A stretch of DNA of 64,000 bases. It comes from Acidobacteriota bacterium. GTDB lineage: Bacteria > Acidobacteriota > Thermoanaerobaculia > Gp7-AA8. Below are positions 1-8,715 of this stretch, piece after piece. The DNA lies in the NCBI GenBank assembly GCA_019247495.1, contig JAFAOU010000009.1, forward strand, positions 34,622-98,621, read 5' to 3'. The position numbers and the translations under genes were made by a program. Numbering within the stretch: the first letter of the stretch is position 1; the number at the start of each line of letters is the position of its first letter. The notes under the pieces were generated by a model. It saw only the letters and a list, made by a program, of their open reading frames with translations. It was not told the DNA's origin and did no database searches.

Positions 1-7
1 ACGACGA

Positions 8-2281
8 TTACCGCGGCTTCACAGGCTTGGGCGGTGCAGGCGAGGGTGCAGGCTGCGTGTCTGCGGTGCCCATCGTACCTGCGGTGCTCGTCGACTCAGA
101 GGAGGTTGTCGTCCGAGCGTCCAACGCAGCCGGCGCCTTGCGCACCGGCTTGTCAGGCGGCGGTACCGCAAGTGTTTGCCGCCGCGGTCCGCCAAGAAGG
201 GCGAGGACCGCGGCGAGAATCGTCATTGCAGTCGCCCCGGCTTGGAAGAACGTACGGAATGCCGCGTCGAAAGTCGACGCGAGGCCGAAGAACACCGCGA
301 ACGTCAGAAGCGCGTCGAGCGAGTAGCGGGCGGGGTGATCGAGGAACCACCGCCACTCTACCGCGCGACAAATCCCTTCAAGGCCCCCGAGCATGGTCGC
401 CGCACCGAATACGGCAGCGAAGTATCCTGCGATGCGCGCCCGGCGCTTCGCGCGCTGCTCCTCCGCGGTCGCGGTGTTAAGGTTCGCGCGGAGCGTCGTT
501 TCGCGGTCGTGGAGCGCCGCTCGCTCCGCATCGAACGCCGCGCGCGCCTTCTCGACGGCGCCCCGCCCCTCTTCGAGCTGCGCGTTCGCGCGCAGCAGAT
601 CCTCGCGCTGGCGCTCGCGCTCGCGTTCCTCCTCCTCGCGGCGCTGCGCGAGGAGCGCACGGTCTTCCTCGAGCTCCGCGTAGCCTGCTGCGATCGCGGC
701 CTCCACGTCCGCAGTGAACTTCGCAGGATCGCGGACGGTTCGGAGCTGGTCGATGAGGAGGTTGTTCATCATCACCTTCGCCGCGACCTCTTCCGGCAGG
801 TTCCCGTGCGTCGCCATCGTTTGCAGCAGCGCCGCGGCGGCATTCGTGGCGGTGCTCCCGAACGTGCGGTACTCGGGGATCGCGAACGTGGCGGCGAAGG
901 TGTCGTCGAAGTGCGGGTCGGTGTCGAAGTACGCGCGCAGCGCCTGCCATAGCACGTTGGGGAGCACCGTGCACGGCATTCGATCCTGCTCGCGAGCGTC
1001 CTCCCAGTCGAAGAGGTAGAGGAGGAAGTCGCATGTTAGGAGCCACGTCCGCGCGTCGAGGACTTCGCCCGCCGCCTTGCGGCGCTGCTGCACGGTCGCG
1101 AGCAGCGTCACGTCGTGCTGCTGCGTCGCCTTCGCCCGATCTGCGCCACGGCGTTGGAGGAAGGCGCTGTACTTCGCGGCGAGCGCCGAGGAGTCGACGG
1201 CCGGTGACGTGATGGTCTGCACGTCGTACTCCGCGAGGAGCGCGGTGACGTTGCGGTAGCGCGCGAGGAAGGCATTGACGGGGAGGCCGCCCGGCGTGCT
1301 CGCGTTCAGCTCGTGGTACCGATGCTCGATGCCGGAGAGTCCGCGAGCCTGCCGTGCCGCGCGGCTCGCGCTCGGCGGCCAGGTTGTCTTCTGCAGGTTT
1401 TTGACAGCGCGGTCGATCACTATCTCCAGCTCTGCCTTTGTCTCAGTGTGATACATGAGCGCTAGGGGCAGTTTGTACTTCTTCACGGCCGCGATGAGGT
1501 CGCGGGAGACCTCGACCATCGGGTGCACGTGAAGGTCGAGCAGCCCGAACAGGAAATTCGTATCGAGCACCAAGTCCAGGCGGTCGAGTTTCTGCCGCAT
1601 CACGGTCGCCGTCTCCGGCGGCACGTTGAAGGCGTAGAAGTTCGCCGCGCCATCCGCGAGCTGCTCGATGTAACGCTCGCGCGTGGTGTATTCGTGTGCG
1701 CGCGCCAAGAAGTCGGAGATCGCTTCGGTGGCCGCCGCCTGATCGCTCTCGACAAAGAGGTCGTTGCAGCTCTCCAGCAGCAACGCGGTGAGGCTCTTCG
1801 TGTGCTCCGCGGGAGGGTTGAACTTCGGATCGAGGAAGAGCTTCATCTGGATGCCGTGGCGTCGGAAGGCGGCGCTCAGGTACTGCTGCAAAGCCGCCCA
1901 TAGCGCGGTCGGCGAGAGCGTCGGGAAGCGCATGCGCGTATCCGCGAGCCACTCCTGGCGCACCGAACTCTCAAGCTCTTGCGCCGCGCGCACGCGCGCA
2001 CGGACGTTTTGCGCTTCCGCGGGATCGAGCGACAGCACGCCACCCCGTTTGCGCGTGACGACGCCGTCATTCATGATCTCATCGAGCACCTCGTCCAGCT
2101 CGCGCGGCACCACCTTGACGACGAACGATTCCTTCATCTGTCTCAGGAGTTCAGGCTTCGTCGCCTCCGCGTTGGGGGAGAGCGCCAAGCAGTGCAGGAT
2201 CAGCTGCCGGAGGATCTCGCCCGGGCCGGTGACCCGCGAGATCGCAACAAAGCTACAGAGCTGCTGGTAGGCGTTATCCAC
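8..2281 (-). CDS. PIN-like domain protein with C-terminal membrane segments
   Basis: Protein of about 757 residues. The N-terminal part looks like winged-helix helices. The middle holds a PIN-type nuclease signature: LVLDTNFLFG supplies the first acidic residue and TCDFLLYLFDWED supplies late acids about 200 residues further on. A charged coiled coil rich in E and R follows, then two or three hydrophobic segments, then a Pro/Ser-rich tail. I place the start at the GTG at 2281 because GGAAG lies 7 bases upstream; an in-frame GTG at 2356 is possible but has no ribosome site. PIN domains are usually metal-dependent RNases, so a membrane-tethered RNase acting as a defence or toxin effector is my inference. 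Full family identity is unknown to me. Confidence 0.6.
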   Translation of the reverse strand: MDNAYQQLCSFVAISRVTGPGEILRQLILHCLALSPNAEATKPELLRQMKESFVVKVVPRELDEVLDEIMNDGVVTRKRGGVLSLDPAEAQNVRARVRAAQELESSVRQEWLADTRMRFPTLSPTALWAALQQYLSAAFRRHGIQMKLFLDPKFNPPAEHTKSLTALLLESCNDLFVESDQAAATEAISDFLARAHEYTTRERYIEQLADGAANFYAFNVPPETATVMRQKLDRLDLVLDTNFLFGLLDLHVHPMVEVSRDLIAAVKKYKLPLALMYHTETKAELEIVIDRAVKNLQKTTWPPSASRAARQARGLSGIEHRYHELNASTPGGLPVNAFLARYRNVTALLAEYDVQTITSPAVDSSALAAKYSAFLQRRGADRAKATQQHDVTLLATVQQRRKAAGEVLDARTWLLTCDFLLYLFDWEDAREQDRMPCTVLPNVLWQALRAYFDTDPHFDDTFAATFAIPEYRTFGSTATNAAAALLQTMATHGNLPEEVAAKVMMNNLLIDQLRTVRDPAKFTADVEAAIAAGYAELEEDRALLAQRREEEERERERQREDLLRANAQLEEGRGAVEKARAAFDAERAALHDRETTLRANLNTATAEEQRAKRRARIAGYFAAVFGAATMLGGLEGICRAVEWRWFLDHPARYSLDALLTFAVFFGLASTFDAAFRTFFQAGATAMTILAAVLALLGGPRRQTLAVPPPDKPVRKAPAALDARTTTSSESTSTAGTMGTADTQPAPSPAPPKPVKPR

Positions 2282-2405
2282 GTGTAGGCTTCCGATGGAC
2301 AAAATGCGCACTCCCGGCGCGGCTCGAAATTTGCTGAAGGGGAAAAATACTACCACAGGGAATTTCTACACATTGTGGCTTCTAAAATTATGAGCCGGGA
2401 CTGCA

Positions 2406-2749
2406 TTGTGCGACGGTCAGCACGCGCGCGTTTGGAGCGCGCGCGTGAGCTGGTTCCATCGCTTTCAGGCGACATTCGTCGTCGTGGCCTCCACACATGA
2501 AGCGGCTGATGACTTCGTGCGAGATATCGCATCTGGTCGACCGGCCACATTCGGCATACACCGCTTCTCGCTCGCAGAGCTCGCGAGCCGTCTCACCCGC
2601 ATGGAAACGGGGCGTCCCTAATGGTGGATGCGCTGACGTCCCGATCGTGCTTCGAGGCTGCGAACGACGGTCTCCGGTACTTCGGCCCCGTTGCCGCGAC
2701 GCCAGGGTTCCCGAAGGCCGTCCGGCGGACGCTCACTGAACGCAGGTGA
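2406..2749 (+). pseudogene. Remnant of an AddB-like helicase / PD-(D/E)XK nuclease gene
   Basis: Two consecutive frames carry pieces of one protein. The first, ending at the TAA at 2619-2621, reads VVVASTHEAADDFVRD and then FGIHRFSLAELASRL, the usual N-terminus of AddB-like exonuclease/helicase proteins. The second, 2621-2749, contains LRYFGPVAATPGFPKAV, which is the next conserved block of the same family. The rest of this protein (normally around 1000 residues) is missing, and the two blocks are in different frames. I read this as a decayed fragment at an insertion scar. Recognition is from memory of the family pattern, not from a search. Confidence 0.5.
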
Positions 2750-2811
2750 CCGGCGCAACGACGGTGAAGGTGGCGCGGTGAATCGGCGATCGTCCACGTA
2801 CCGGCGCGCGT

Positions 2812-2901
2812 GCCGCGTTTCTCGGCGTCGCGCGCGCCTACCGAGCGCTCGCGAAGGAGCTTCACCCGCACGCGGCGGGGCACATGCGGGCGATCGGCTA
2901 A
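2812..2901 (+). pseudogene. Short fragment resembling helix II of a J-domain
   Basis: The frame ending at the TAA 2899-2901 reads AYRALAKELHPHAAGH. This looks like helix II and the loop of a DnaJ J-domain, but the HPD tripeptide is HPH and there is no helix I or upstream start. It is probably debris beside the AddB-like remnant. Chance resemblance is quite possible. Confidence 0.2.
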
Positions 2902-3555
2902 CCCGCTCGGAGTTCTGAGGACACGCGCATGGGCGACAGCCGTCACAGCGCGGGTGTGGCGTCGACCACGATGATGACGGCGCCCGAACGAAACGACTCT
3001 ACTCCGTGTTCAGAATAGAAGAAACGCCGGTTTTCGGGCTAGAATTGAGGAAAAAGTGGCGAAAAGGAGGCGTAAGACGCCGGTGCGGGAAACGATTCGC
3101 GAGCGTTGTCCGACTATACTGCGGAGCAACCCCCGACATTCTCGCAATTTATGGCGCGGGTATAGGCACGATGCATGAAGCGCACGGTCTCCTTCGGAGG
3201 CCACCGACGCGATGAAGGCCGCAGAGTTCTGCGAACGTACGCGATGCGCGCGCGGCAGCGTGGCTTCAAAACTTGTGACGAAACGGTTACACGTTAAGCG
3301 TCGAGCCGATGCGTTCCGTATGTGTGGGAGGATAATCGCCGCCCTTCCGGCAACGGGGCCGTTTCGACCCTGTCAGGTATACGGTTTGAATTATTTTGAG
3401 TTTGCGTCGCCGCGGCGCTCGCGCCGGGGCGTCGTAAGAATTGTCCCGGGTGTGTTGGGGTTGTTGCGGAGCGCGGGCGTGCTTGCGCTACGCGACAGGT
3501 GTTTTCGTCCGAATGCGACGAGCGTCCAAGGGACGCTCTAAGAAGAAGGTGTGAT
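2902..3555. other. Stretch with no convincing gene
   Basis: Both strands lack an open frame with coding-like composition or a ribosome site. The DNA is locally more AT-rich (around 3000-3060 and 3380-3400), so it may hold the promoter for the genes that begin at 3556. It probably continues the decayed stretch that begins after 2400. Confidence 0.4.
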
Positions 3556-3762
3556 ATGTCGAGGATCTATCCTCTCCAGAATGAGTCGAGTCTCATTGAG
3601 ACGTTGCTCAAGGTCGAGCCGAACGTGACGAGTCCGCCTGCGGATGGAGGGCACTTCGCTCGTCGAGGTGCGATGACCGACGGCTGTGGGCATATCCACA
3701 CGAACACCGAGGCGGACGTGTCGACGTACGGGCTACCGCCGCGCTTTCATCGTCAGTCATAG
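3556..3762 (+). CDS. Small hypothetical protein
   Basis: A 68-residue frame starting MSRIYPLQNESSLIE, preceded by AGAAGG about 6 bases upstream. It ends 12 bases before the next gene on the same strand, so the two may be cotranscribed. No motif is recognised; composition is polar with several His. It could be a spurious frame. Confidence 0.35.
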   Translation: MSRIYPLQNESSLIETLLKVEPNVTSPPADGGHFARRGAMTDGCGHIHTNTEADVSTYGLPPRFHRQS

Positions 3763-3774
3763 CGCGCAAGCCAC

Positions 3775-5394
3775 GTGTCGTCACCTTCCGTAGAGTTCAA
3801 TCGTGCTCGCGAGCACGGCGAGTACGTCACCGAAACCGACAATTTCATCAAGAACGATCTGCTCTACGCGAAGCAGATTGTCGCGGTCTTCCACCGGGGC
3901 GAAGAGTACGGGGACGTGCTCTTCGCCCGCTCCGCTGAGCAGTACCTCACGTCGCTAGGCGAAGCGTTCGAGCTCGCACGGCGCGAGGTAACGCACCGCG
4001 CGCAGGCAGACCTCCGGCAGCGGTTTCTCGACGCGTTTCCAGACCTGATGCGCAACCTCATCACCGCCGTCATGCAGAGGAACGAGACCCGTCCGCCGCG
4101 AACGCTCAGCCCGTCGCGGAGTCCGGCGCCGTCGGTGCCATCCGACGTCACGCTCGAGTACTCCGTGACGATCCGCGCCGGCGAGGCCGTCAACGAGGAC
4201 TACCATGCGTGCCTGCGGCCGTTCTACGGTCCCGATCGCTCGTCCTACGCGCCGCTCATTAATCTGGCGGGCAGTACGGCCGCGACGCTGCAAACGCGCC
4301 TCCCGCTCGCGAAAGCCGTCGCCGAAGCGCAGTCCGAACTCATGCCGGATGACCCGCTCGCGCTCGCAGAGCAGACGACGACACATCTCCTCAACCTGTC
4401 GTGCATCACGTTGCCGCGGTGGTCGTCGCAGCACGTTCGGACCTACGCATTTGCGGCGCACGAGCACATGCACCGCGTGCTGCGTCGCGTGGAGATGCTC
4501 GTCGGCGCCGCGCTCACGGAGTACGAGCGGCTGCACCGCCGTGACGCTGAGGACGTGCTCACCCGCGCAGGTTCCCCGAATGAAGATCGCGCCCCGACCT
4601 TTCACGAGGTGCTCAGCTTCCCGAAGGCACTCCCTGCAGACGATCGCGCTGTGGTCGAGCTGTACCGGAACTTCTACGCGATCTACTTCCAACTGTGGGG
4701 GTTCTTCCGGCGACCGACGGTCCGCCGTGACGTGAACGCATTGACCCTGCAGACGATGGCGTGGCTGCACACGATCGAGCTCCTCGCTGACGCTGGGGCG
4801 ATCGTCCTCGCCGGCCCGGCCTTCGCGTTCGCGTACCGGACGGTGTACACGCCCGACACGGCGACGGAGCTCAAGATGCTCGGCGCGAGCGAGGCGCCGC
4901 GGCATCCGCCGACCGTCGTGCGCACGCAACTCCACATTGCGCTCTTGCGGACGCTCGGCTTCAATACGGCGGCCGATCGCCTCGAAGCGGAGCCGCAGTG
5001 GAAGGAGGCGCTCGCGGACGCGCAAAGGAATAGCCTCTTGCGCGATTACTTCACTTTCTTAACGAAAGACGTATACTCCGAGATCGACTACGTCATCGAC
5101 CTGATCGGAAGCGCCGGTGCCGCGCCGTACGATCTGCGCAAACGCACCAACGGCGAGCAGGGTTCGCTCGCATCCGCCGAACAAACGCTCAACGCCGCGT
5201 GGCTCGACCTCGCGCACGGCGTGGAAACGCAGGGGAAGTTTATGCCGAACGACATGGTGAACGTGAGGCCGGCCGACGCCTTGAACGCGATTTGGTACAA
5301 GCGCATGGAAGAGGGCGATGCCGATCCGAAGAACCGCCTCGCGTGGCGCGTCGCGCTGCGCAACTGCAACGCTCACGGAGCGCCGACCACATGA
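3775..5394 (+). CDS. HExxH metallopeptidase-like protein
   Basis: Protein of 539 residues, mostly helical. Residues 229-233 are HEHMH, a zinc-binding HExxH motif within AAHEHMHRVLRRVE. About 100 residues later ELLADAGAIVLAGPAF places E335 and D339 in an E-xxx-D arrangement typical of gluzincin-type minimal metallopeptidases, where the glutamate is the third zinc ligand. The start used is the GTG at 3775; no strong ribosome site is visible. Its stop overlaps the ATG of the next gene by ATGA, so the two proteins are probably translationally coupled and act together. The substrate is unknown, and enzymatic activity is inferred from the motif only. Confidence 0.55.
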   Translation: MSSPSVEFNRAREHGEYVTETDNFIKNDLLYAKQIVAVFHRGEEYGDVLFARSAEQYLTSLGEAFELARREVTHRAQADLRQRFLDAFPDLMRNLITAVMQRNETRPPRTLSPSRSPAPSVPSDVTLEYSVTIRAGEAVNEDYHACLRPFYGPDRSSYAPLINLAGSTAATLQTRLPLAKAVAEAQSELMPDDPLALAEQTTTHLLNLSCITLPRWSSQHVRTYAFAAHEHMHRVLRRVEMLVGAALTEYERLHRRDAEDVLTRAGSPNEDRAPTFHEVLSFPKALPADDRAVVELYRNFYAIYFQLWGFFRRPTVRRDVNALTLQTMAWLHTIELLADAGAIVLAGPAFAFAYRTVYTPDTATELKMLGASEAPRHPPTVVRTQLHIALLRTLGFNTAADRLEAEPQWKEALADAQRNSLLRDYFTFLTKDVYSEIDYVIDLIGSAGAAPYDLRKRTNGEQGSLASAEQTLNAAWLDLAHGVETQGKFMPNDMVNVRPADALNAIWYKRMEEGDADPKNRLAWRVALRNCNAHGAPTT

Positions 5395-5771
5395 GGGAAG
5401 GTACGTCCCCAGTTGAGAAGCAGGAGACGGTTGCCGTCATCTTCATCAAAGCTGAGCAGCGCCTCGAAGACGAGATCCGCGATGCCATCGCCGCGACGCA
5501 GGCGAAGGGCCGCGCGTGTCTCTCGGACATCGGGGACGCCGACAATCCCCATCCGAGCGGTCCGTGCCACGAAGTCACGCTCCTCGACGCCGCGTATCTC
5601 TTCGGCCACTTCGACTTCGTGCTCATCGTGCGCAGCACCGACGTTCGCGCACTTGAGCGGTTCATCGTCGAGTGCGTGCGAACGGGAACGGCTGTGACAG
5701 AGACGCAGACGATTCTCGGCATCGGGATCCCGGATGCAGTGCCGGTATCGAGGCCCGCGAAAGCCAGCTGA
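5391..5771 (+). CDS. RAM (Lrp/AsnC ligand-binding) fold protein
   Basis: A 126-residue protein starting at the ATG that overlaps the previous stop codon. From about residue 65 it reads AAYLFGHFDFVLIVRSTD and then RALERFIVECVRTGTAVTET, matching the beta-alpha-beta pattern of the Lrp/AsnC ligand-binding (RAM) domain. There is no DNA-binding helix-turn-helix, so it is a stand-alone sensor or oligomerisation module. Coupling to the HExxH protein suggests it senses a small ligand for that protein or assembles with it. That link is inference. Confidence 0.55.
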   Translation: MREGTSPVEKQETVAVIFIKAEQRLEDEIRDAIAATQAKGRACLSDIGDADNPHPSGPCHEVTLLDAAYLFGHFDFVLIVRSTDVRALERFIVECVRTGTAVTETQTILGIGIPDAVPVSRPAKAS

Positions 5772-5978
5772 GCGCCGCGACGTTCCCTCTTCGTCCACGA
5801 GCACGTGCTCGGCGAAGCGCGCGCGTTTGCGGCACATTTCGAGCGTCGCGCGACACCGGTCCCTCATCGGGATCGAGGTCGGCGTCTTCGTTTTCTGCGT
5901 GACCACGAAGACGTAGCCATGCGTAAAGTCGCCGACCGCCGACCGCGCGTTCGCCTCTTCCAGCGCCCGACAGAAACG

Positions 5979-6006
5979 AAAGGCCGGAGAAGATCCTCCG
6001 GCCTTT
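5979..6006. terminator. Bidirectional rho-independent-type terminator
   Basis: An 11-bp perfect stem (AAAGGCCGGAG with CTCCGGCCTTT) and a 6-base loop sit between convergent genes ending at 5771 (+) and 6026 (-). The AAA/TTT flanks give a short U tract on both strands. Confidence 0.75.
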
Positions 6007-6025
6007 CGACAGCTACGAGTCTCTG

Positions 6026-6700
6026 CTACTTGCGCCGCGGGCGCGGCGGCCACCGTCCGATCGGGCGGCGTGACCTGCACCGTCGCAGAGCTTCACGCGC
6101 CGCGCGTGCTTCGCGCGCAGCGCGGCGCGTCGGGAAGCGGAAGTCGTTGTTGAAGACGACCTCTCGCATGAAAATCGGCGTGGACACGCACAGGCACCAG
6201 CACGCCTGGACGCCGGGCAAGTCGCGGCCATGCTCAGCCAAGAACGCATCCGAGATACCCAAGAGCCCGCGGATGAGGGGGCGCGTGAGCTTCCAACCCG
6301 TCGCCGTGTCGTTGCAGTCGCACGAGCCATTGCGGCATGCCTCGATCTGCCACGCCTGCGGCGTCTTGCCGCGGGCCGGATCGTGGATGCGCGTCACGCC
6401 ATCCAGCGGCATCGGCATGAAGGGTAAGACCTCGCCGTTTTCCTCGTCGTCATAGGGCAAGAAGACTTCGAGCACGTTGCCGGTTCCGAGATCGAGGAGC
6501 GCGCCGCCGCGCGGGCCGGTCGGGAATGTCGCGGTGTAGGGCGTGCGCGCGAGGAGGGTTTCGAGGTACTGCCGAATGTCGGCAGTGCCCCAGACCTTCG
6601 CCACGTCGTCGGCGAGCGCGAGCTTCCGACGCAGCTCCGCGCCGCATGCGGAGCACGTCCAGGAGAGGCAGCCGCAGGGGCACTTCGGGACATTGCTCAT
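6026..6700 (-). CDS. Cysteine-rich hypothetical protein
   Basis: A 224-residue protein starting MSNVPKCPCGCLSWTCSACG; the N-terminal cysteines could bind zinc. A second Cys group (CRNGSCDCN, then CWCLC) lies in the middle, and the C-terminus is very Arg/Ala-rich and basic, so nucleic-acid binding is possible. GGAAGG lies about 11 bases before the ATG. The ATG overlaps the TGA of the upstream gene (ATGA), so the pair is coupled. I do not recognise the family. Confidence 0.55.
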   Translation of the reverse strand: MSNVPKCPCGCLSWTCSACGAELRRKLALADDVAKVWGTADIRQYLETLLARTPYTATFPTGPRGGALLDLGTGNVLEVFLPYDDEENGEVLPFMPMPLDGVTRIHDPARGKTPQAWQIEACRNGSCDCNDTATGWKLTRPLIRGLLGISDAFLAEHGRDLPGVQACWCLCVSTPIFMREVVFNNDFRFPTRRAAREARAAREALRRCRSRRPIGRWPPRPRRK

Positions 6701-7086
6701 GCGCGATCCAACCTTCCGCCCCGGACGGTCATGAAGAGGGTGCAGAGCTTGTCGCCGTACTTCTCCACCAAGTCCGCAGTCAGGGGGTGGATGGAGTGGT
6801 ACACCGCCGGGCCGCTGCGGACGCGAGCGAGGCGGATGCATTTCTTGATCTCGGCGGCGACGACCGCGACCTCTGCGGCCGGCACCCCTTCGGCGAGGAG
6901 GCGGGCCGTTACTTCCGCCGATCCTACGGGGAGCTTCCCCCGTCCCCGGCCGCCGCCGCGACCGCCGCCGGAGTGGCTGCGCCGGTGCTGCGAGCGGCGG
7001 CACCGTCGCCGGAAGCGTCGCACGGCCGGAGACTTGACCGCGCCAGGGAAGATGGGTACACCAAGACTGCTGTTCGAGTGATGCAT
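6697..7086 (-). CDS. Small Gly/Arg-rich hypothetical protein
   Basis: A 129-residue protein starting MHHSNSSLGVPIFPG, with AAAGG upstream of the ATG. After a basic stretch (RRFRRRCRRSQ) comes a Gly/Arg linker (GGGRGGGRGRG) and then a compact helical region of about 75 residues. It is the first gene of a two-gene unit with the Cys-rich protein, joined by a 4-base overlap. Possible RNA- or DNA-binding protein by composition only; family unknown. Confidence 0.5.
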   Translation of the reverse strand: MHHSNSSLGVPIFPGAVKSPAVRRFRRRCRRSQHRRSHSGGGRGGGRGRGKLPVGSAEVTARLLAEGVPAAEVAVVAAEIKKCIRLARVRSGPAVYHSIHPLTADLVEKYGDKLCTLFMTVRGGRLDRA

Positions 7087-7142
7087 GTGTCTACCTTTCA
7101 CATCGCTCGACAGCCGGTCGGCGCGCATGCGTCCGTTCCGTG

Positions 7143-7168
7143 GGAGGAGAGAGGCCTGTCTCTCCTCC
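7143..7168. other. Perfect hairpin in the leader of the 7086 gene
   Basis: A 10-bp perfect stem (GGAGGAGAGA with TCTCTCCTCC) and a 6-base loop, 57-82 bases upstream of the start at 7086 on the minus strand. It could be an attenuator or simply a processing hairpin. The rest of 7087-7397 holds no gene apart from the terminator at 7302. Confidence 0.4.
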
Positions 7169-7301
7169 TTAGACGTGGGCGCAAGCATCAGTGCCGCCGG
7201 TTGTCGGGAAGTCGTTTGCGGCACCCAGCACGGTCGTCAGCGGAAAAAGCCCGCCCGACTCGGGGGTGTGCCGTGGTTCGTCAGGAACCGGAGCGCGTGA
7301 T

Positions 7302-7333
7302 CCGTTCCGCCGCGCAGTCGTGCGGCGGAACGG
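7302..7333 (-). terminator. Terminator-like hairpin after the lipoprotein gene
   Basis: A 12-bp perfect stem (CCGTTCCGCCGC with GCGGCGGAACGG) with an 8-base loop, 65 bases downstream of the lipoprotein gene on the minus strand. There is no strong T tract, so termination strength is uncertain. Confidence 0.5.
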
Positions 7334-7397
7334 AGGGGGTGGAAAGACTGGAGAATTCTAGCACGCACGTTCGGCCATCGAGCCAGGTGGAGCAGCT

Positions 7398-8651
7398 TCA
7401 CCAGACGAGCGTAAGGTTCGCATCCACGAAGGTCCTACCGGTGGCGTCCACCCTTGCCCACAGCCGGACTATCTGCGGCTGGTTCACCCCGATCGAGCCC
7501 GGTAAGTCGATCGTTGTCTCTGTTGCGCCCTTCGCGACGTGCGCACTGACGGCGAAGGACGCGGTGCTGATGGCACCGACGTAGTAGCCCCATGTCACGG
7601 GGATGCTCACGTCGGCGTCGGCCGGCTCTGAAAGCCGGACGGTGACGCGACACTGGAAGTAGCGGGTGTTCCCGCGCGCTTCCTGGCCGGGACCGCTCAC
7701 CGCCTTGTCGAGCGAGAAGGGTTTCGTAAGCGGCTGCGCGCGCTCCGGCGCGAACGGCGCCGGTGAGCACAGTACCTCCGCCTGATCGTGGAAGTCCTGC
7801 GCGATGCGGTGTAGACGGTCCTGCGCTGTCGCCACTGTCACGTTCGCCCGCGTTGCCTCGATATCGTTGCCTGTGGTCGGATCGAAGAACGTGTTGTAGT
7901 TGTAGTCATCGAGGAACTTCAGCTCGCGATCGTCGCTCGCCACGACGACGTGATAGGCCGTACACGCGCCCCACGCGAAGCGCGGATTGCGCTCGAGCTT
8001 CTCCACCCACGCATTCGATGCCGTGTCAAAGTGGCGGGTGTTCGCGGCCCGGAATGGCTCTCGGCACTTCCCGACGAGCATCACGCGTCGGCCGTCACTG
8101 CGGCGGCCTTGGACAGCGGTGTTGAGGACGGTCGGGGCACGGTTCGAGGGCTGATTCGTGCGGTCCACGATCTCACTCACGATGCTCGGCTCCGTCGCGC
8201 CGCCGCCTGCCGCCGCCCACGTGCTGCCGAAGGATGGGCCGTCGTACATCGCGGCTCCGTCCAGGCTGCCGTAGGCGAGCGGCATCCAGAGGCCGACCAC
8301 GCGCCCGTCGTCACCGAAGTACACGCGCTGCTTGCGGCCATCGACCTCGTATTCGTAGGTCAGGAAATGCTGCTGGCGGTTCCACGGCGGGCCGGAGCCG
8401 CTGTCGTTGACGCTGATCGTGCGCGTGGGAGGACCGAGCGCCGCGACCGTCGCATCCTTCGATTTCCCAAGTGTGCCGACGAAGCGCGCCACATCCCGAT
8501 CGGCGGTTATGCCCTCCGCACTAGGTACATCCTGCTGCCGAGCCTCAGCCGAGTTGCCAGCGTGGTGCTCCCGGTGGCAGGCACCGGCTAGGAGAACAAT
8601 TGCAGTGGCCGCGACGGCAAGAGCTGCATCGCGCGCCGCTGTTCGAAGCAG
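7398..8651 (-). CDS. Putative lipoprotein with BamE-like and beta-sandwich regions
   Basis: The frame continues upstream of the GTG at 8492 into an unmistakable lipoprotein signal: AVAATAIVLLAGAC, where LAGAC is the lipobox. No in-frame ATG, GTG or TTG lies before it; a CTG at 8651 is the best candidate, so the start needs proof. The next part (GTLGKSKDATVAALGPPTR, then YEYEVDGRKQRVYFGDDGRV) resembles the SmpA/OmlA (BamE) fold. The C-terminal 130 residues alternate hydrophobic strands like a beta-sandwich. It is probably surface- or periplasm-facing, anchored in a membrane. Function is unknown. Confidence 0.5.
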   Translation of the reverse strand: MLRTAARDAALAVAATAIVLLAGACHREHHAGNSAEARQQDVPSAEGITADRDVARFVGTLGKSKDATVAALGPPTRTISVNDSGSGPPWNRQQHFLTYEYEVDGRKQRVYFGDDGRVVGLWMPLAYGSLDGAAMYDGPSFGSTWAAAGGGATEPSIVSEIVDRTNQPSNRAPTVLNTAVQGRRSDGRRVMLVGKCREPFRAANTRHFDTASNAWVEKLERNPRFAWGACTAYHVVVASDDRELKFLDDYNYNTFFDPTTGNDIEATRANVTVATAQDRLHRIAQDFHDQAEVLCSPAPFAPERAQPLTKPFSLDKAVSGPGQEARGNTRYFQCRVTVRLSEPADADVSIPVTWGYYVGAISTASFAVSAHVAKGATETTIDLPGSIGVNQPQIVRLWARVDATGRTFVDANLTLVW

Positions 8652-8691
8652 CCCAAGCGCCGTACAGTGGCGGTCCCGTACCCTCCACGAC

Positions 8692-8715
8692 TCACCAAAA
8701 TGGCTAAAAGCGTCA
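8692..8715 (+). repeat. Recombination-site candidate, left end of unit 1
   Basis: Inner arm AAGCGTCA (8708-8715) and spacer ATGGCTAA (8700-8707); the outer arm TCACCAAA is degenerate against the TGACGCTT of the other sites. The spacer contains the ATG of the adjacent recombinase. Fifteen of 18 bases from the spacer on match the site at 9334 read in the direct orientation. Confidence 0.5.

Noticed and set aside
3291..3310. Further copy of the recombinase site around AAGCGTCGA
   Set aside because: Only one arm is present; no facing arm lies at the right distance.
3955..5025. Minus-strand open frame of about 356 codons
   Set aside because: Antisense of the HExxH protein gene, which has motifs and better composition.
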